Source: Gammaproteobacteria bacterium (GTDB lineage: Bacteria > Pseudomonadota > Gammaproteobacteria > Arenicellales > UBA868). Taken from it: a DNA stretch of 64,000 bases. Below are positions 8,838-17,038 of this stretch, in pieces. Position 1 is the first letter of the stretch, and every line of letters starts with the position of its first letter. Below the pieces are notes generated by a model. The model saw only the letters and a list, made by a program, of their open reading frames with translations, did not search any database and had not been told where the DNA came from. The stretch covers positions 44,535-108,534 of the forward strand of contig JAKUQS010000008.1 of assembly GCA_022451485.1 (NCBI GenBank). Reading direction: 5' to 3'. The position numbers were made by a program, and so were the translations under genes.

Positions 8838-10286
8838 TCAGTGTTGTATGCGAACGAATTCAAAATCTTCCGATTTGTTATCGATCATGCGGGCTGGCGG
8901 CGAGATCCAGGACGCATAACTGCCGGGTGCTGTTACGGGCCTCATAAGGGAAGCGATATAGGCTTTATCTTCAATGGACGGCAAGTACTCCTGCAGATTT
9001 TCCTGCCACTTGGTTTCGTTAATAATCATTCCTTGCGGCGTTGCTTTGATGTTGGAAAACTCTCCAACATGCCGGTTGAACGCAACGTGTGGCAGTTCGA
9101 CACGAAACTCAATTCCTTCTTTGGCAATGAGTTGATTCCACCGTTCAACGCCTCGCGCGCAGTCGCGCACGTAATCATCCCGGAGTCTCATGTTGAGTGC
9201 GGGCAAAGCGGCTTCCTGGGTTTGGGTGATTACGCCGTTGATCAAACGCATGACTGGGTAAGTTGCGTCGGTAAGGCAATGATCATCGTCAATATCGTTT
9301 TCCTGGTAACGTCCTTTAAGGCCCGAATTAAAAAAATTAGCCGCATTGGTCGAAAGTTCTGATCCAAACAGGTCAAGTGAAACGGAATAATGAAAATTGG
9401 CTTTCTTCTGAATGGTGGGTAGGTCAATAACTCCTAGAGAGCGAATGCTTTCTATTTCGTTTGGATCTTCGATACCTGCTTCTTTCATCGCGCTACAAGT
9501 TTTTTGAATGACGCGGGAAATACCGCTTATGCCAACAAACATGTGATGGGCTTCTTCCGTTAACATAAATCGAGTTGTGCGTGATAGAGGATCGAACCCT
9601 GACTGTGCCAGGCTTTCGAGTTGCATCTTGCCATCACGATCGGTGAAAAATGTAAACATAAAAAAAGATAACCAGTCTGGCGTTTCTTCGTTGAATGCAC
9701 CCAGTAGTCGCGGTCTATCTTCGTCCCCCGATCGGCGACTGAGTAGTTCTTGTGCTTCTTCGCGGCCATCGCGGCCGAAATATTTGTGAAGCAGGTAGAC
9801 CATGGCCCACAGGTGACGGGCTTCTTCAACATTCACCTGAAAAACATTGCGCATGTCGTAAAGTGATGGGGCGGTTTGACCAAGGTACCGTTGTTGCTCG
9901 ACCGATGCCGGTTCCGTATCGCCTTGTATGACGATGAGTCGACGTAGCATGGAGCGGTATTCTCCAGGTATTTCCTGCCAAACAGGTTCCCCTTTATGCA
10001 GGCCAAATGGGATACGTCGATCCTCCACTGCTGGCGCTAGTAGGATGCCCCAACGATAGTCGGGCATTTTGACAAAACCGAATTTGGCCCAGCCTTCACG
10101 TTCGACGCTAACGGCGGTGCGCAAGTAAACGGATGCATCTTGAAAACCTTCCGGTCCAGTTTGTTTCCACCAATTGAGGTAGTTGCTGTGCCACTGCTCG
10201 AGGCCGCGCAGCACTCGACGATCGGAAGCAAGACCAACATTATTGGGTATCAAGGTGTCATAGTTGACGTTGACCGAATCAGTCAT
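8838..10286 (-). CDS. boxB: Benzoyl-CoA 2,3-epoxidase oxygenase subunit BoxB
   Basis: The di-iron epoxidase that converts benzoyl-CoA to 2,3-epoxybenzoyl-CoA in the aerobic box pathway. Length 482 residues is right for BoxB (about 470-480). Candidate di-iron ligand motifs are EEARHLW (154-160) and EEAHHMF (244-250), the paired ExxH pattern of ferritin-like oxygenases, and the opening YDTLIPNNVGLASDRRVLR is characteristic of BoxB. boxC is immediately upstream (28 bases) in the same direction. The reductase BoxA, which feeds electrons, is not in the window. Confidence 0.93.
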   Translation of the reverse strand: MTDSVNVNYDTLIPNNVGLASDRRVLRGLEQWHSNYLNWWKQTGPEGFQDASVYLRTAVSVEREGWAKFGFVKMPDYRWGILLAPAVEDRRIPFGLHKGEPVWQEIPGEYRSMLRRLIVIQGDTEPASVEQQRYLGQTAPSLYDMRNVFQVNVEEARHLWAMVYLLHKYFGRDGREEAQELLSRRSGDEDRPRLLGAFNEETPDWLSFFMFTFFTDRDGKMQLESLAQSGFDPLSRTTRFMLTEEAHHMFVGISGISRVIQKTCSAMKEAGIEDPNEIESIRSLGVIDLPTIQKKANFHYSVSLDLFGSELSTNAANFFNSGLKGRYQENDIDDDHCLTDATYPVMRLINGVITQTQEAALPALNMRLRDDYVRDCARGVERWNQLIAKEGIEFRVELPHVAFNRHVGEFSNIKATPQGMIINETKWQENLQEYLPSIEDKAYIASLMRPVTAPGSYASWISPPARMIDNKSEDFEFVRIQH

Positions 10287-10314
10287 TGATTATTCTCCGT
10301 TCGGGGAGGGTCGA

Positions 10315-11973
10315 TTACACCCGTTCCCGGTTGAACTCGCCTTTTTGGCCACTGCCATAGCGTTTCAGCGCACCTTTCTGACCAACGGCGTTCGGCCGTT
10401 GAAAAATCCAGTTCTGCCATGCGCTCAAGCGCGAAAAAATTTTTGTTTCCATAGTCTCGGGTCCCGCAAAACGCAGGTTCGCCTCCATCCCGATCATGGC
10501 GTCAGGTGAGAACGCGGCACGTTCCTCGAGAAAAATTCGTATTTCATCATCCCAATCAATTTCATCGAACGCAAATGTCACCAATCCCATTGATTCGCAT
10601 TCGTCACCCAGTAATGGAGTGTCAACTTTTGTTTCGATTTCTTTCAGCAATTCCGGTTGCCCCAGAAAACGCGTCTCCAGTCTGGTTAGGCCGTTAGACA
10701 TTGGATAAGCACCAAAATTGACGCTGGTAAGTAAAATGCTGGCGGGTGGTATGTTGGTGCCTTCGGGCATTCCGCTCAACATGTAGCTACGGTCACAGGC
10801 AAAAAGTATTTCAGCGAGAGTTCCAGAAAAACAACTACCGGGTTCGATGACACTGACCATAGAACGGGAAGTTACATCGAGTCGCTTCAGTACACGCTTC
10901 CAGTAAAGTCTGATTTCTCTGCAAAGCCAGTGATCAGAATGCTGTTCCAGAAACTGATCATAGGAGAGGACTCTTGACAGGTCACCGTGACTGGCAAACT
11001 TAAGCACCCCTATCTCCGGTTCGTTGAAGCGCAGATACAGGATGGCATCGTCTAATTCTCGAGCAGTACTCAAGGACCAGAACGCAGACCCGCTGTTGAT
11101 CAGTTCGGCCAAATCGGTCGGCGGAGGGGATTGCGGGCCCGATATAGTGAGCGTCGCAACCCCAACATCCCGCGAAATAGTCAGGTCGACCGTGGAATAG
11201 GTCAGATGATCAGGTGCAGAGCGCAGTTTCAAGGGCTCCAAGACAATACCTTTGGCATCGCGTGGACGATCGGACGTCTCCGCTAACTGTTGGGCGCTTT
11301 TTCCCACGGCTGAATCGAAATCACTGGCCGGAACGATCTCATCTACCAACTGCCAGTCGAGTGCCCGCTGGCCTTTGACGCCCTCTTCGAGTGTGCAAAA
11401 TACATCGGCGAGGTCGCGCCGCACGCGACGCTTGTCAGTGATCCGTGTCAGGCCGCCTGTCCCTGGGAGTACTGCCAGTAGCGGGACTTCTGGCAGTGCG
11501 ACAGAGGATGCCCCGTCATCGGCTAGCATAATGTAATCCGTGGCAAGGGCCAATTCGTAGCCCCCCCCGGCGCAGGCCCCATTAACGGCACATAGATAAC
11601 GTTGTCCAGAATGAGTGCTCGCGTCTTCGATACCGTTGCGCGTTTCGTTGGTGAATTTGCAGAAATTAACCTTGAGATGGTGGCTGGCTCCGGCCAGCAT
11701 TCGAATGTTCGCACCGGCACAAAAGACGCGATCAAGATGGGAACGAATGACAACGGCACGAACTGTGGGATGTTCGAAACGTAAACGTTGGGTCGCGTCA
11801 TAGAGTTCGATATCAACACCGAGATCGTAAGAATTGAGTTTGAGTTGATAACCATCGAATAGGCCGTCGTCTTCCGAGACATCGAGCCACAATGTCGCGA
11901 CGTCGCCATCAATTTCGAGGTGCCAGTGCCGATAACTTTCGGGTTGGGTTTGGAAGTTAATTTGCATTGGCAT
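10315..11973 (-). CDS. boxC: 2,3-epoxybenzoyl-CoA dihydrolase (benzoyl-CoA-dihydrodiol lyase) BoxC
   Basis: The ring-opening enzyme of the box pathway: it hydrolyses the epoxide to 3,4-dehydroadipyl-CoA semialdehyde and formate. A crotonase-type enzyme of about 552 residues. The family opening appears as YRHWHLEIDGDVATLWLDV, then LNSYDLGVDIELYDATQR and VFCAGANIRML (oxyanion-hole region), followed by CAGGGYELALA. An earlier in-frame ATG at 12036 would add 21 residues that do not resemble BoxC, so I prefer the MPMQINF start. boxB follows 28 bases after its stop, and an alpha/beta hydrolase gene lies downstream of its 5' end on the same strand. Confidence 0.92.
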   Translation of the reverse strand: MPMQINFQTQPESYRHWHLEIDGDVATLWLDVSEDDGLFDGYQLKLNSYDLGVDIELYDATQRLRFEHPTVRAVVIRSHLDRVFCAGANIRMLAGASHHLKVNFCKFTNETRNGIEDASTHSGQRYLCAVNGACAGGGYELALATDYIMLADDGASSVALPEVPLLAVLPGTGGLTRITDKRRVRRDLADVFCTLEEGVKGQRALDWQLVDEIVPASDFDSAVGKSAQQLAETSDRPRDAKGIVLEPLKLRSAPDHLTYSTVDLTISRDVGVATLTISGPQSPPPTDLAELINSGSAFWSLSTARELDDAILYLRFNEPEIGVLKFASHGDLSRVLSYDQFLEQHSDHWLCREIRLYWKRVLKRLDVTSRSMVSVIEPGSCFSGTLAEILFACDRSYMLSGMPEGTNIPPASILLTSVNFGAYPMSNGLTRLETRFLGQPELLKEIETKVDTPLLGDECESMGLVTFAFDEIDWDDEIRIFLEERAAFSPDAMIGMEANLRFAGPETMETKIFSRLSAWQNWIFQRPNAVGQKGALKRYGSGQKGEFNRERV

Positions 11974-12067
11974 TAAGTCAACGAGCGGGGATCTGTAATA
12001 TGGCTGAATTATGAACCGATTAAGACCGTACTGCACCAGTTGTGAGGTGAAGAACAGGTGTAGAAAA

Positions 12068-12847
12068 TTACCCTAGTCTATTAATCAGAGTTTGAACTGC
12101 ACTGAGTGTCGCTGTCGGCTTTTCGCGGTGAGGCGCATGGCCGCAGTTGGGGATGATGAACCGGGTCACGGGTGCCCGGCAGGATGCCTCAAGTTCGTCA
12201 AGTTGTTCGAGGCTACCGTATTCGTCATTGGCGCCTTGTATCGCGAGCACGGGTTGAGAGATGTCGGACAGGTATTTTCGAATATCCCACTGTTCAAAAC
12301 CCGAGTCTAGCCAGGCGTTACACCAACCCCAGAATGCACAGTCGACGTTTCCCTTATGGTGCTTCTCAAGGCGGGGGCGCAAATCGCCATCAACGAATGC
12401 CATCCGGGCCCGTTCAATGGCTTCCAACCCCGCCGGTTCGGTAAAGAAATGGGGGGCTATTAGAATCAGGCCCCGTAGGCGCTCATCGCTGTGGGCGCCA
12501 GCGTAGATAGCAGCAATAGAGGCCCCATCACTGTGTCCGAGAAGGATCCCGCCATCGAAACCCACTCGGTCGAGGATGCCGGGGAGTACTTGGAAGGCCT
12601 CGTCGTGCATGTAAGTTAATGGGCGGGGTAGGTCGCACGGTGACGAAGATCCATAGCCGCAGCGCGAATAGGCAATTACTCGCCAGCCCGTTGCCTCGGC
12701 TAGGCGTTCGGGGAAGTCATTCCATAGAGAAACACAGCCGAGGCCTTCATGGAGCATCACGATAGTTTCTTTGGATGACCTGATGTCACCTATTGCGCGA
12801 TACTCAAGTTTTAGATTGTTGATTGTCAGGGTATTGTTGTTGGGCAT
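12068..12847 (-). CDS. Alpha/beta hydrolase of the box cluster
   Basis: A 259-residue cytoplasmic serine hydrolase. It shows the oxyanion segment MLHEGLGCVSLWNDFP, the nucleophile elbow GHSDG, an acid in GANDEYG and the catalytic histidine in NCGHAPHREKP. This is the size and layout of enol-lactonase or thioesterase-like hydrolases. It is the first gene of the minus-strand run that continues into boxC, boxB and the MetE-like gene, so a role on a CoA ester or lactone intermediate of aromatic degradation is likely but unproven. PcaD-type enol-lactonase is a second option since pcaHG is nearby. Confidence 0.8.
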   Translation of the reverse strand: MPNNNTLTINNLKLEYRAIGDIRSSKETIVMLHEGLGCVSLWNDFPERLAEATGWRVIAYSRCGYGSSSPCDLPRPLTYMHDEAFQVLPGILDRVGFDGGILLGHSDGASIAAIYAGAHSDERLRGLILIAPHFFTEPAGLEAIERARMAFVDGDLRPRLEKHHKGNVDCAFWGWCNAWLDSGFEQWDIRKYLSDISQPVLAIQGANDEYGSLEQLDELEASCRAPVTRFIIPNCGHAPHREKPTATLSAVQTLINRLG

Positions 12848-12968
12848 GATGGGTCTGATGTGGCGTTCTACGGTGAGATATGGCTATAAGCAATAAAGCG
12901 GTTGGTAGACTCCGCACTTTAACGCGCTGAAGCTTGTTGGCACTTTTTTATATTTCTGGATAGAGGTG

Positions 12969-15059
12969 ATGAGTCAAGATCAACAAACACCGGTAATCCT
13001 CGAACAACATGGTGCGATTGCTGTGATTACGATGTCTAACCCACCGCTGAATACATTATCGCATTCTGTCAGATTGGGACTCGATCGGGTGTTAACTAAA
13101 GTTATAACCGATAGTGAGATCAAGGGTGCGGTCCTTTGCGGTGAAGGTCGCGCGTTCTGTGCCGGAGCGGATGTCCGCGAATTCGATCAAGCACCCCAAA
13201 CCCCGAGTTTGCCGGACGTTATTCGCCTGATCGAGGCTTGCCCCAAACCAGTCGTGGCATTGATTCATGGGGTGGCTTTTGGCGGGGGCCTGGAACTGGC
13301 GTTGGGGTGTCATTATCGGCTCGCAGGGGGCGGGGCTCGGTTGGCTTTGCCGGAGGTGAAACTGGGATTGATTCCTGGTGCCGGGGGCACACAACGGTTG
13401 CCCCGGCTGGTGGGAATTGACGTTGCGATTGATTTGGTGACGTCTGGCCGGCCCGTGGAGGCCGACGAAGCGGCTGCGCTTGGCTTGGTTGATGCAATCA
13501 TAGAAGGTGATGAGATTAAGTTTGCGATTGACTTCGTAAATCGTGGGTCACCGCCGTTGCCGGTGCCGTTGAGTCAAAGAGCGTTGCCAGAAAGTCCACC
13601 AACTCAAGTTTTTGCCGAGAAGCGGGCCCGCGTCGTTCGGCGGGCCAGGGGACAGCAAAGCCCATTGAGGGCCCTGGAATCGATTGAATATGGTTTGAGC
13701 GCTTCTTTTGAAGAAGGCCTTCGAAACGAACGTGCCGTATTCCAGGGATTACGGAAATCATCTCAGTCACGCGCCCTTCGACACGCGTTTTTCGCTGAAC
13801 GAGCGGTGGCTAAAATTCCGGGTCTGGAAAACACGCATCCTCGGGATATTCAGCATCTCGGCATTGTGGGCGGTGGCACCATGGGAATCGGGATCGCGGT
13901 TTGCGCGCTCAAGGCAGGGTTCAATGTGGTGCTCTTGGAGCGTACTCTGGCAGAAAGTGCCCGGGCTAGAGCGGGGATTGAAGCCGGCTTGCAGGCATTT
14001 GTTGAGCGCGATCGAATGACTTCTTCGGACCACACTGCGGCGCGTCAACGTTTGGTGACCGATACGGACTACGCTTGTTTGTCGACTACCGAGCTTATTA
14101 TTGAAGCCGTGTTTGAAGACATGGAGATAAAAAAAGAAGTTTTCCGGCAACTTGATGAGCACGCTCCGGACGGAACTATACTGGCAACCAATACCTCTTA
14201 TCTGAATACCGATGAGATCGCAGCCGTTACCTCCCGACCAGAAGACGTCATTGGCTTGCATTTTTTCTCGCCCGCGCAGTTGATGCGCTTGCTTGAAATC
14301 GTTAAAGGCGAGAAAACGGGTTCCCATGTTGTAGCGACCTGCCTTGCCTTCGCGCGTCGCTTAGACAAGGTCGGCGTGTTGGCTGGTGTTTGTGACGGAT
14401 TTATTGGCAATCGAATACTGTTTCATTACCGTAAGCAGGTCGATTACATGCTTGAAGACGGCGCGATGCCATGGGAGATAGATCAGGCGATGGAATCATT
14501 TGGTATGGCGATGGGCCCCTTTCGAGTTATGGACCAGGCTGGGTTGGATATTGGATGGGCGAACCGGCAGCGGTTGGCACCCACGCGCGCTCAGCGAGAG
14601 CGCTACGTGGAAATCGCAGATCGGTTGTGTGAACGCGGTTGGTTTGGCCGCAAGAGTGGTCGAGGTTGGTATGTGTACCAGGCCGATGGAACTGTTCTAC
14701 CAAATTCAGAGGTAGAACAGATTGTTCATACTGAGTCAGCGCGGCATGGCATTAAGCGACGTTTCTTTTCTGTGAAAGAAATACAGAATCGGGTCATGCT
14801 GGCTATGATTAACGAAGCAGCGCGGGTGCTAGAGGAGGGCATTGCGCTGAGACCGTTGGATGTCGATATGGTGAAGGTTTTTGGATACGGGTTTCCGCGG
14901 TGGAGAGGAGGCCCAATGCATTTTGCGGACGAAACGGGGTTAGATGAGATCCTGAAGTTGTTAAGGGATTACGCGATGACAGATGATTTCTTCTGGAATC
15001 CGTCGTCGTTGCTAGAGCGGTTGGTGCGTGAGGGTCGTACTTTCTCTGATCTCAACTAG
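12969..15059 (+). CDS. Bifunctional enoyl-CoA hydratase/3-hydroxyacyl-CoA dehydrogenase
   Basis: A FadB/FadJ-like fusion of about 696 residues. The N-terminal crotonase domain has FCAGADVREF and ALIHGVAFGGGLELALGCHYR with PEVKLGLIPGAGGTQRLPR (roughly 55-145). The NAD-binding dehydrogenase domain begins near residue 295 with LGIVGGGTMGIGIAVCALKAG, then IIEAVFEDMEIKKEVF, NTSYLNTDEIA, and HFFSPAQLMRLLEIV with the catalytic His-Glu pair, followed by the C-terminal domains ending in FGYGFPRWRGGPMHFAD. The ribosome site AGAGG sits before ATG 12969; a GTG one codon earlier is also possible. Divergent from the box genes, it can serve the beta-oxidation-like end of aromatic degradation (adipyl-CoA intermediates) or fatty acid oxidation. 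Confidence 0.92.
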   Translation: MSQDQQTPVILEQHGAIAVITMSNPPLNTLSHSVRLGLDRVLTKVITDSEIKGAVLCGEGRAFCAGADVREFDQAPQTPSLPDVIRLIEACPKPVVALIHGVAFGGGLELALGCHYRLAGGGARLALPEVKLGLIPGAGGTQRLPRLVGIDVAIDLVTSGRPVEADEAAALGLVDAIIEGDEIKFAIDFVNRGSPPLPVPLSQRALPESPPTQVFAEKRARVVRRARGQQSPLRALESIEYGLSASFEEGLRNERAVFQGLRKSSQSRALRHAFFAERAVAKIPGLENTHPRDIQHLGIVGGGTMGIGIAVCALKAGFNVVLLERTLAESARARAGIEAGLQAFVERDRMTSSDHTAARQRLVTDTDYACLSTTELIIEAVFEDMEIKKEVFRQLDEHAPDGTILATNTSYLNTDEIAAVTSRPEDVIGLHFFSPAQLMRLLEIVKGEKTGSHVVATCLAFARRLDKVGVLAGVCDGFIGNRILFHYRKQVDYMLEDGAMPWEIDQAMESFGMAMGPFRVMDQAGLDIGWANRQRLAPTRAQRERYVEIADRLCERGWFGRKSGRGWYVYQADGTVLPNSEVEQIVHTESARHGIKRRFFSVKEIQNRVMLAMINEAARVLEEGIALRPLDVDMVKVFGYGFPRWRGGPMHFADETGLDEILKLLRDYAMTDDFFWNPSSLLERLVREGRTFSDLN

Positions 15060-15118
15060 CATCGGCAAAGCGAGGCGTTCTTTGAGCGTATGGACGAATT
15101 CCTCCGTTTTTAATGCGG

Positions 15119-15748
15119 TCAGAAATCAAAGAATACGGTTTCGTTTTCCCCCTGTAGCACCATATCAAATCGGTAAACACATCGATCCTGTGTGGTTTCC
15201 TGACGGCGGGCGATGAGGGTTTGTCGGCGCGGAGCTGGCACACAGTGCTGAAGCACAGGATCGACAGCATTTGCTTCTACCTCATCGTCAAAATAAATGC
15301 GGCTATGCAGGTGAATATTTAGCCCGCGTGCGAACAAAGCAAGATTGATATGGGGTGCCATGGAGTGTTGGCTAAGATTTGTTACTGCTCCAGGCTTAAT
15401 TGACTCTAACGTCCATATCCCCGAATCAGAATCAGTCACGGAACGACCAAATCCGCTCAGTCCAGCGTCCGCGGATGCCGCCTGAGGATCCGCGGGGTGT
15501 GCATAGCGGCCATGTCCATCTGCTTGCCAGAATTCAAGCAAGGCGTCCCGGACCGCTTCGCCATTGCCGTCGATGATTCGACCTTCGACTCGAATACGTT
15601 GGCCGTATGCTTGCGTGGTGGCTAACTGGTTACCATAAGTGCGAGAACGCGCCACGATACCGGAGACTGCGGGATAGAGCCCAATGTGCACAAAGGGTCC
15701 GACTGTTTGAGATGATGTTTCATGGTGTAGTGGATCTTGTGACATCAT
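15119..15748 (-). CDS. pcaG: Protocatechuate 3,4-dioxygenase alpha subunit PcaG
   Basis: The non-catalytic alpha subunit of intradiol protocatechuate 3,4-dioxygenase, which cleaves protocatechuate to 3-carboxy-cis,cis-muconate. At 209 residues it has the usual size. The opening ETSSQTVGPFVHIGL and the segments EGRIIDGNGEAVRDALLEFWQADGHGRY, FGRSVTDSDSGIWTLESIKPG and HINLALFARGLNIHLHSRIYF are standard for PcaG; the two tyrosines that bind iron in the beta subunit are not conserved here, as expected for alpha. Its start follows the pcaH stop with no gap. Confidence 0.92.
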   Translation of the reverse strand: MMSQDPLHHETSSQTVGPFVHIGLYPAVSGIVARSRTYGNQLATTQAYGQRIRVEGRIIDGNGEAVRDALLEFWQADGHGRYAHPADPQAASADAGLSGFGRSVTDSDSGIWTLESIKPGAVTNLSQHSMAPHINLALFARGLNIHLHSRIYFDDEVEANAVDPVLQHCVPAPRRQTLIARRQETTQDRCVYRFDMVLQGENETVFFDF

Positions 15749-16495
15749 TTACAACCCATCCGGTTGGTTTTCGAAATGCGTTTGTTTCGGGCCACGCAAT
15801 ACCAGATCGAAGCGGTAGGCGAGACAGTCAAAGGGTCGCGACCGTTCCCTATCAAACGCTGCAACGAGCCGAGACTGGGCACTGCGATCGGGAATCGAGC
15901 TGAGCATCGGGCAGTCCCGGATCAGAGGGTCCCCTTCGAAATACATCTGAGTGACCAGGCGAGTCGTAAAGGCGGGCCCGAAAATCGAAAAATGCACATG
16001 GGAAGGGCGCCAGGTATTGGTACCGTTGGCAAAAGGGTAAGGCCCCGGCCGAATGGTGAGAAACTCGTAATTGCCCGATTCATCGGTGTGGCAGCAGCCA
16101 TAGCCGCTGAAGTTGGGGTCAAGTGGCGCCCGGTAGTTATCGCTCGCATGTTGGTAACGCCCAGCGGCATTCGCTTGCCATATCTCTATCCTTGTTGCGC
16201 AAAGGGGCGTCCCATCTTGATCTATTACGCGGCCCGTAAGCAAAGTTCGTTCGCCCAACGGGTCGCGATCGATTCGTGCATTTTGCAGCAAGTCTCGATC
16301 GATTAGAGCGATATCCTGTGGAGAAAAAGTTGGCCCAGTAATTTCCGACAAAGTGGGTGAGAGTGGAATCAAAGGTTGAGTGGGTGCTCGGTTCAGAGTG
16401 GATTTATATTCTGGCCATAGTAGTCTGGGTTGCACCGAGTGGTCTCGGCGACGAAACTCACCTTCCAGAAAAGGCGTTTCAGGTGGTGTTGACAT
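15749..16495 (-). CDS. pcaH: Protocatechuate 3,4-dioxygenase beta subunit PcaH
   Basis: The iron(III)-binding catalytic subunit, 248 residues. The four expected ligands are visible as the Tyr of AAGRYQHASDN, the Tyr of RPGPYPFANG and the two His of RPSHVHFSIFG. The upstream segment ITGPTFSPQDIALIDRDL is also typical. It forms an operon with pcaG. No pcaB, pcaC, pcaD or pcaIJ genes are seen nearby, so the remaining ketoadipate steps would be encoded elsewhere. Confidence 0.94.
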   Translation of the reverse strand: MSTPPETPFLEGEFRRRDHSVQPRLLWPEYKSTLNRAPTQPLIPLSPTLSEITGPTFSPQDIALIDRDLLQNARIDRDPLGERTLLTGRVIDQDGTPLCATRIEIWQANAAGRYQHASDNYRAPLDPNFSGYGCCHTDESGNYEFLTIRPGPYPFANGTNTWRPSHVHFSIFGPAFTTRLVTQMYFEGDPLIRDCPMLSSIPDRSAQSRLVAAFDRERSRPFDCLAYRFDLVLRGPKQTHFENQPDGL

Positions 16496-16576
16496 GGCTT
16501 ATGGCCTGCGTCGTTCGCTTAGGAATCGGGTTAGCCGATTATGCGTAAGAAATCTGCACGGATACAAACATTTGAG

Positions 16577-17038
16577 TCACACATTGTGGTTGCGCTTTGA
16601 AACGACACCTACAGGCATATCTGGTACCCAAAGATATCCGTCTGAGTCAATGAGATAGGTTTCACGCAGTCCATGAGCCTTGTCGGTTGGCGTTTGTATG
16701 ACCTCGTATCCCAATGCCTGGGCGCGTCGTGCGGCGGCATCGGGGTCACAGCCATGTAAACGTAGTTCTAGGGTGCCCCCTCGTTGTGGGAAGGCCTGAA
16801 GCCTCTTTCGCGCCGGGTGTTCGTCGTAGGTGTGATCGGCGTGCAGCATCCACTCGGCATCATAACCGCGGACAACAGCAAAGTCTGGGTCGCTATAGAT
16901 CGCCTTAACCAGGAGAACCCGCTCATGAAAATCAAGCGCCGCATCGATCTGGTGGACAAGCAAGTTGACGGTCAGACCGCTGAGGGAGCGTGCGTAGGTG
17001 TCTGCTGCCATCCACGGTTCGCCCTGACGGCGTTTCAT
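16577..17038 (-). CDS. VOC (glyoxalase/bleomycin-resistance/dioxygenase) family protein
   Basis: A 153-residue single-domain protein. It has the two beta-alpha-beta-beta-beta modules of the vicinal oxygen chelate fold, with LTVNLLVHQIDAALDFHERVL opening the first module and GTLELRLHGCDPDAAARRAQALG, then RETYLIDSDGYLWVPDMP closing the second. No enzyme activity can be assigned. Its ATG (17036-17038) overlaps the stop of glnS in an ATGA arrangement, so it is translated from the glnS message; there is no obvious metabolic reason for this pairing. Confidence 0.8.
   Translation of the reverse strand: MKRRQGEPWMAADTYARSLSGLTVNLLVHQIDAALDFHERVLLVKAIYSDPDFAVVRGYDAEWMLHADHTYDEHPARKRLQAFPQRGGTLELRLHGCDPDAAARRAQALGYEVIQTPTDKAHGLRETYLIDSDGYLWVPDMPVGVVSKRNHNV

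Noticed and set aside
12937..12955. Sigma-54 promoter suggested by TTGGCAC before the hydratase/dehydrogenase gene
   Set aside because: The required GC element (TTGC) at the correct spacing is missing; the sequence there is TATA.
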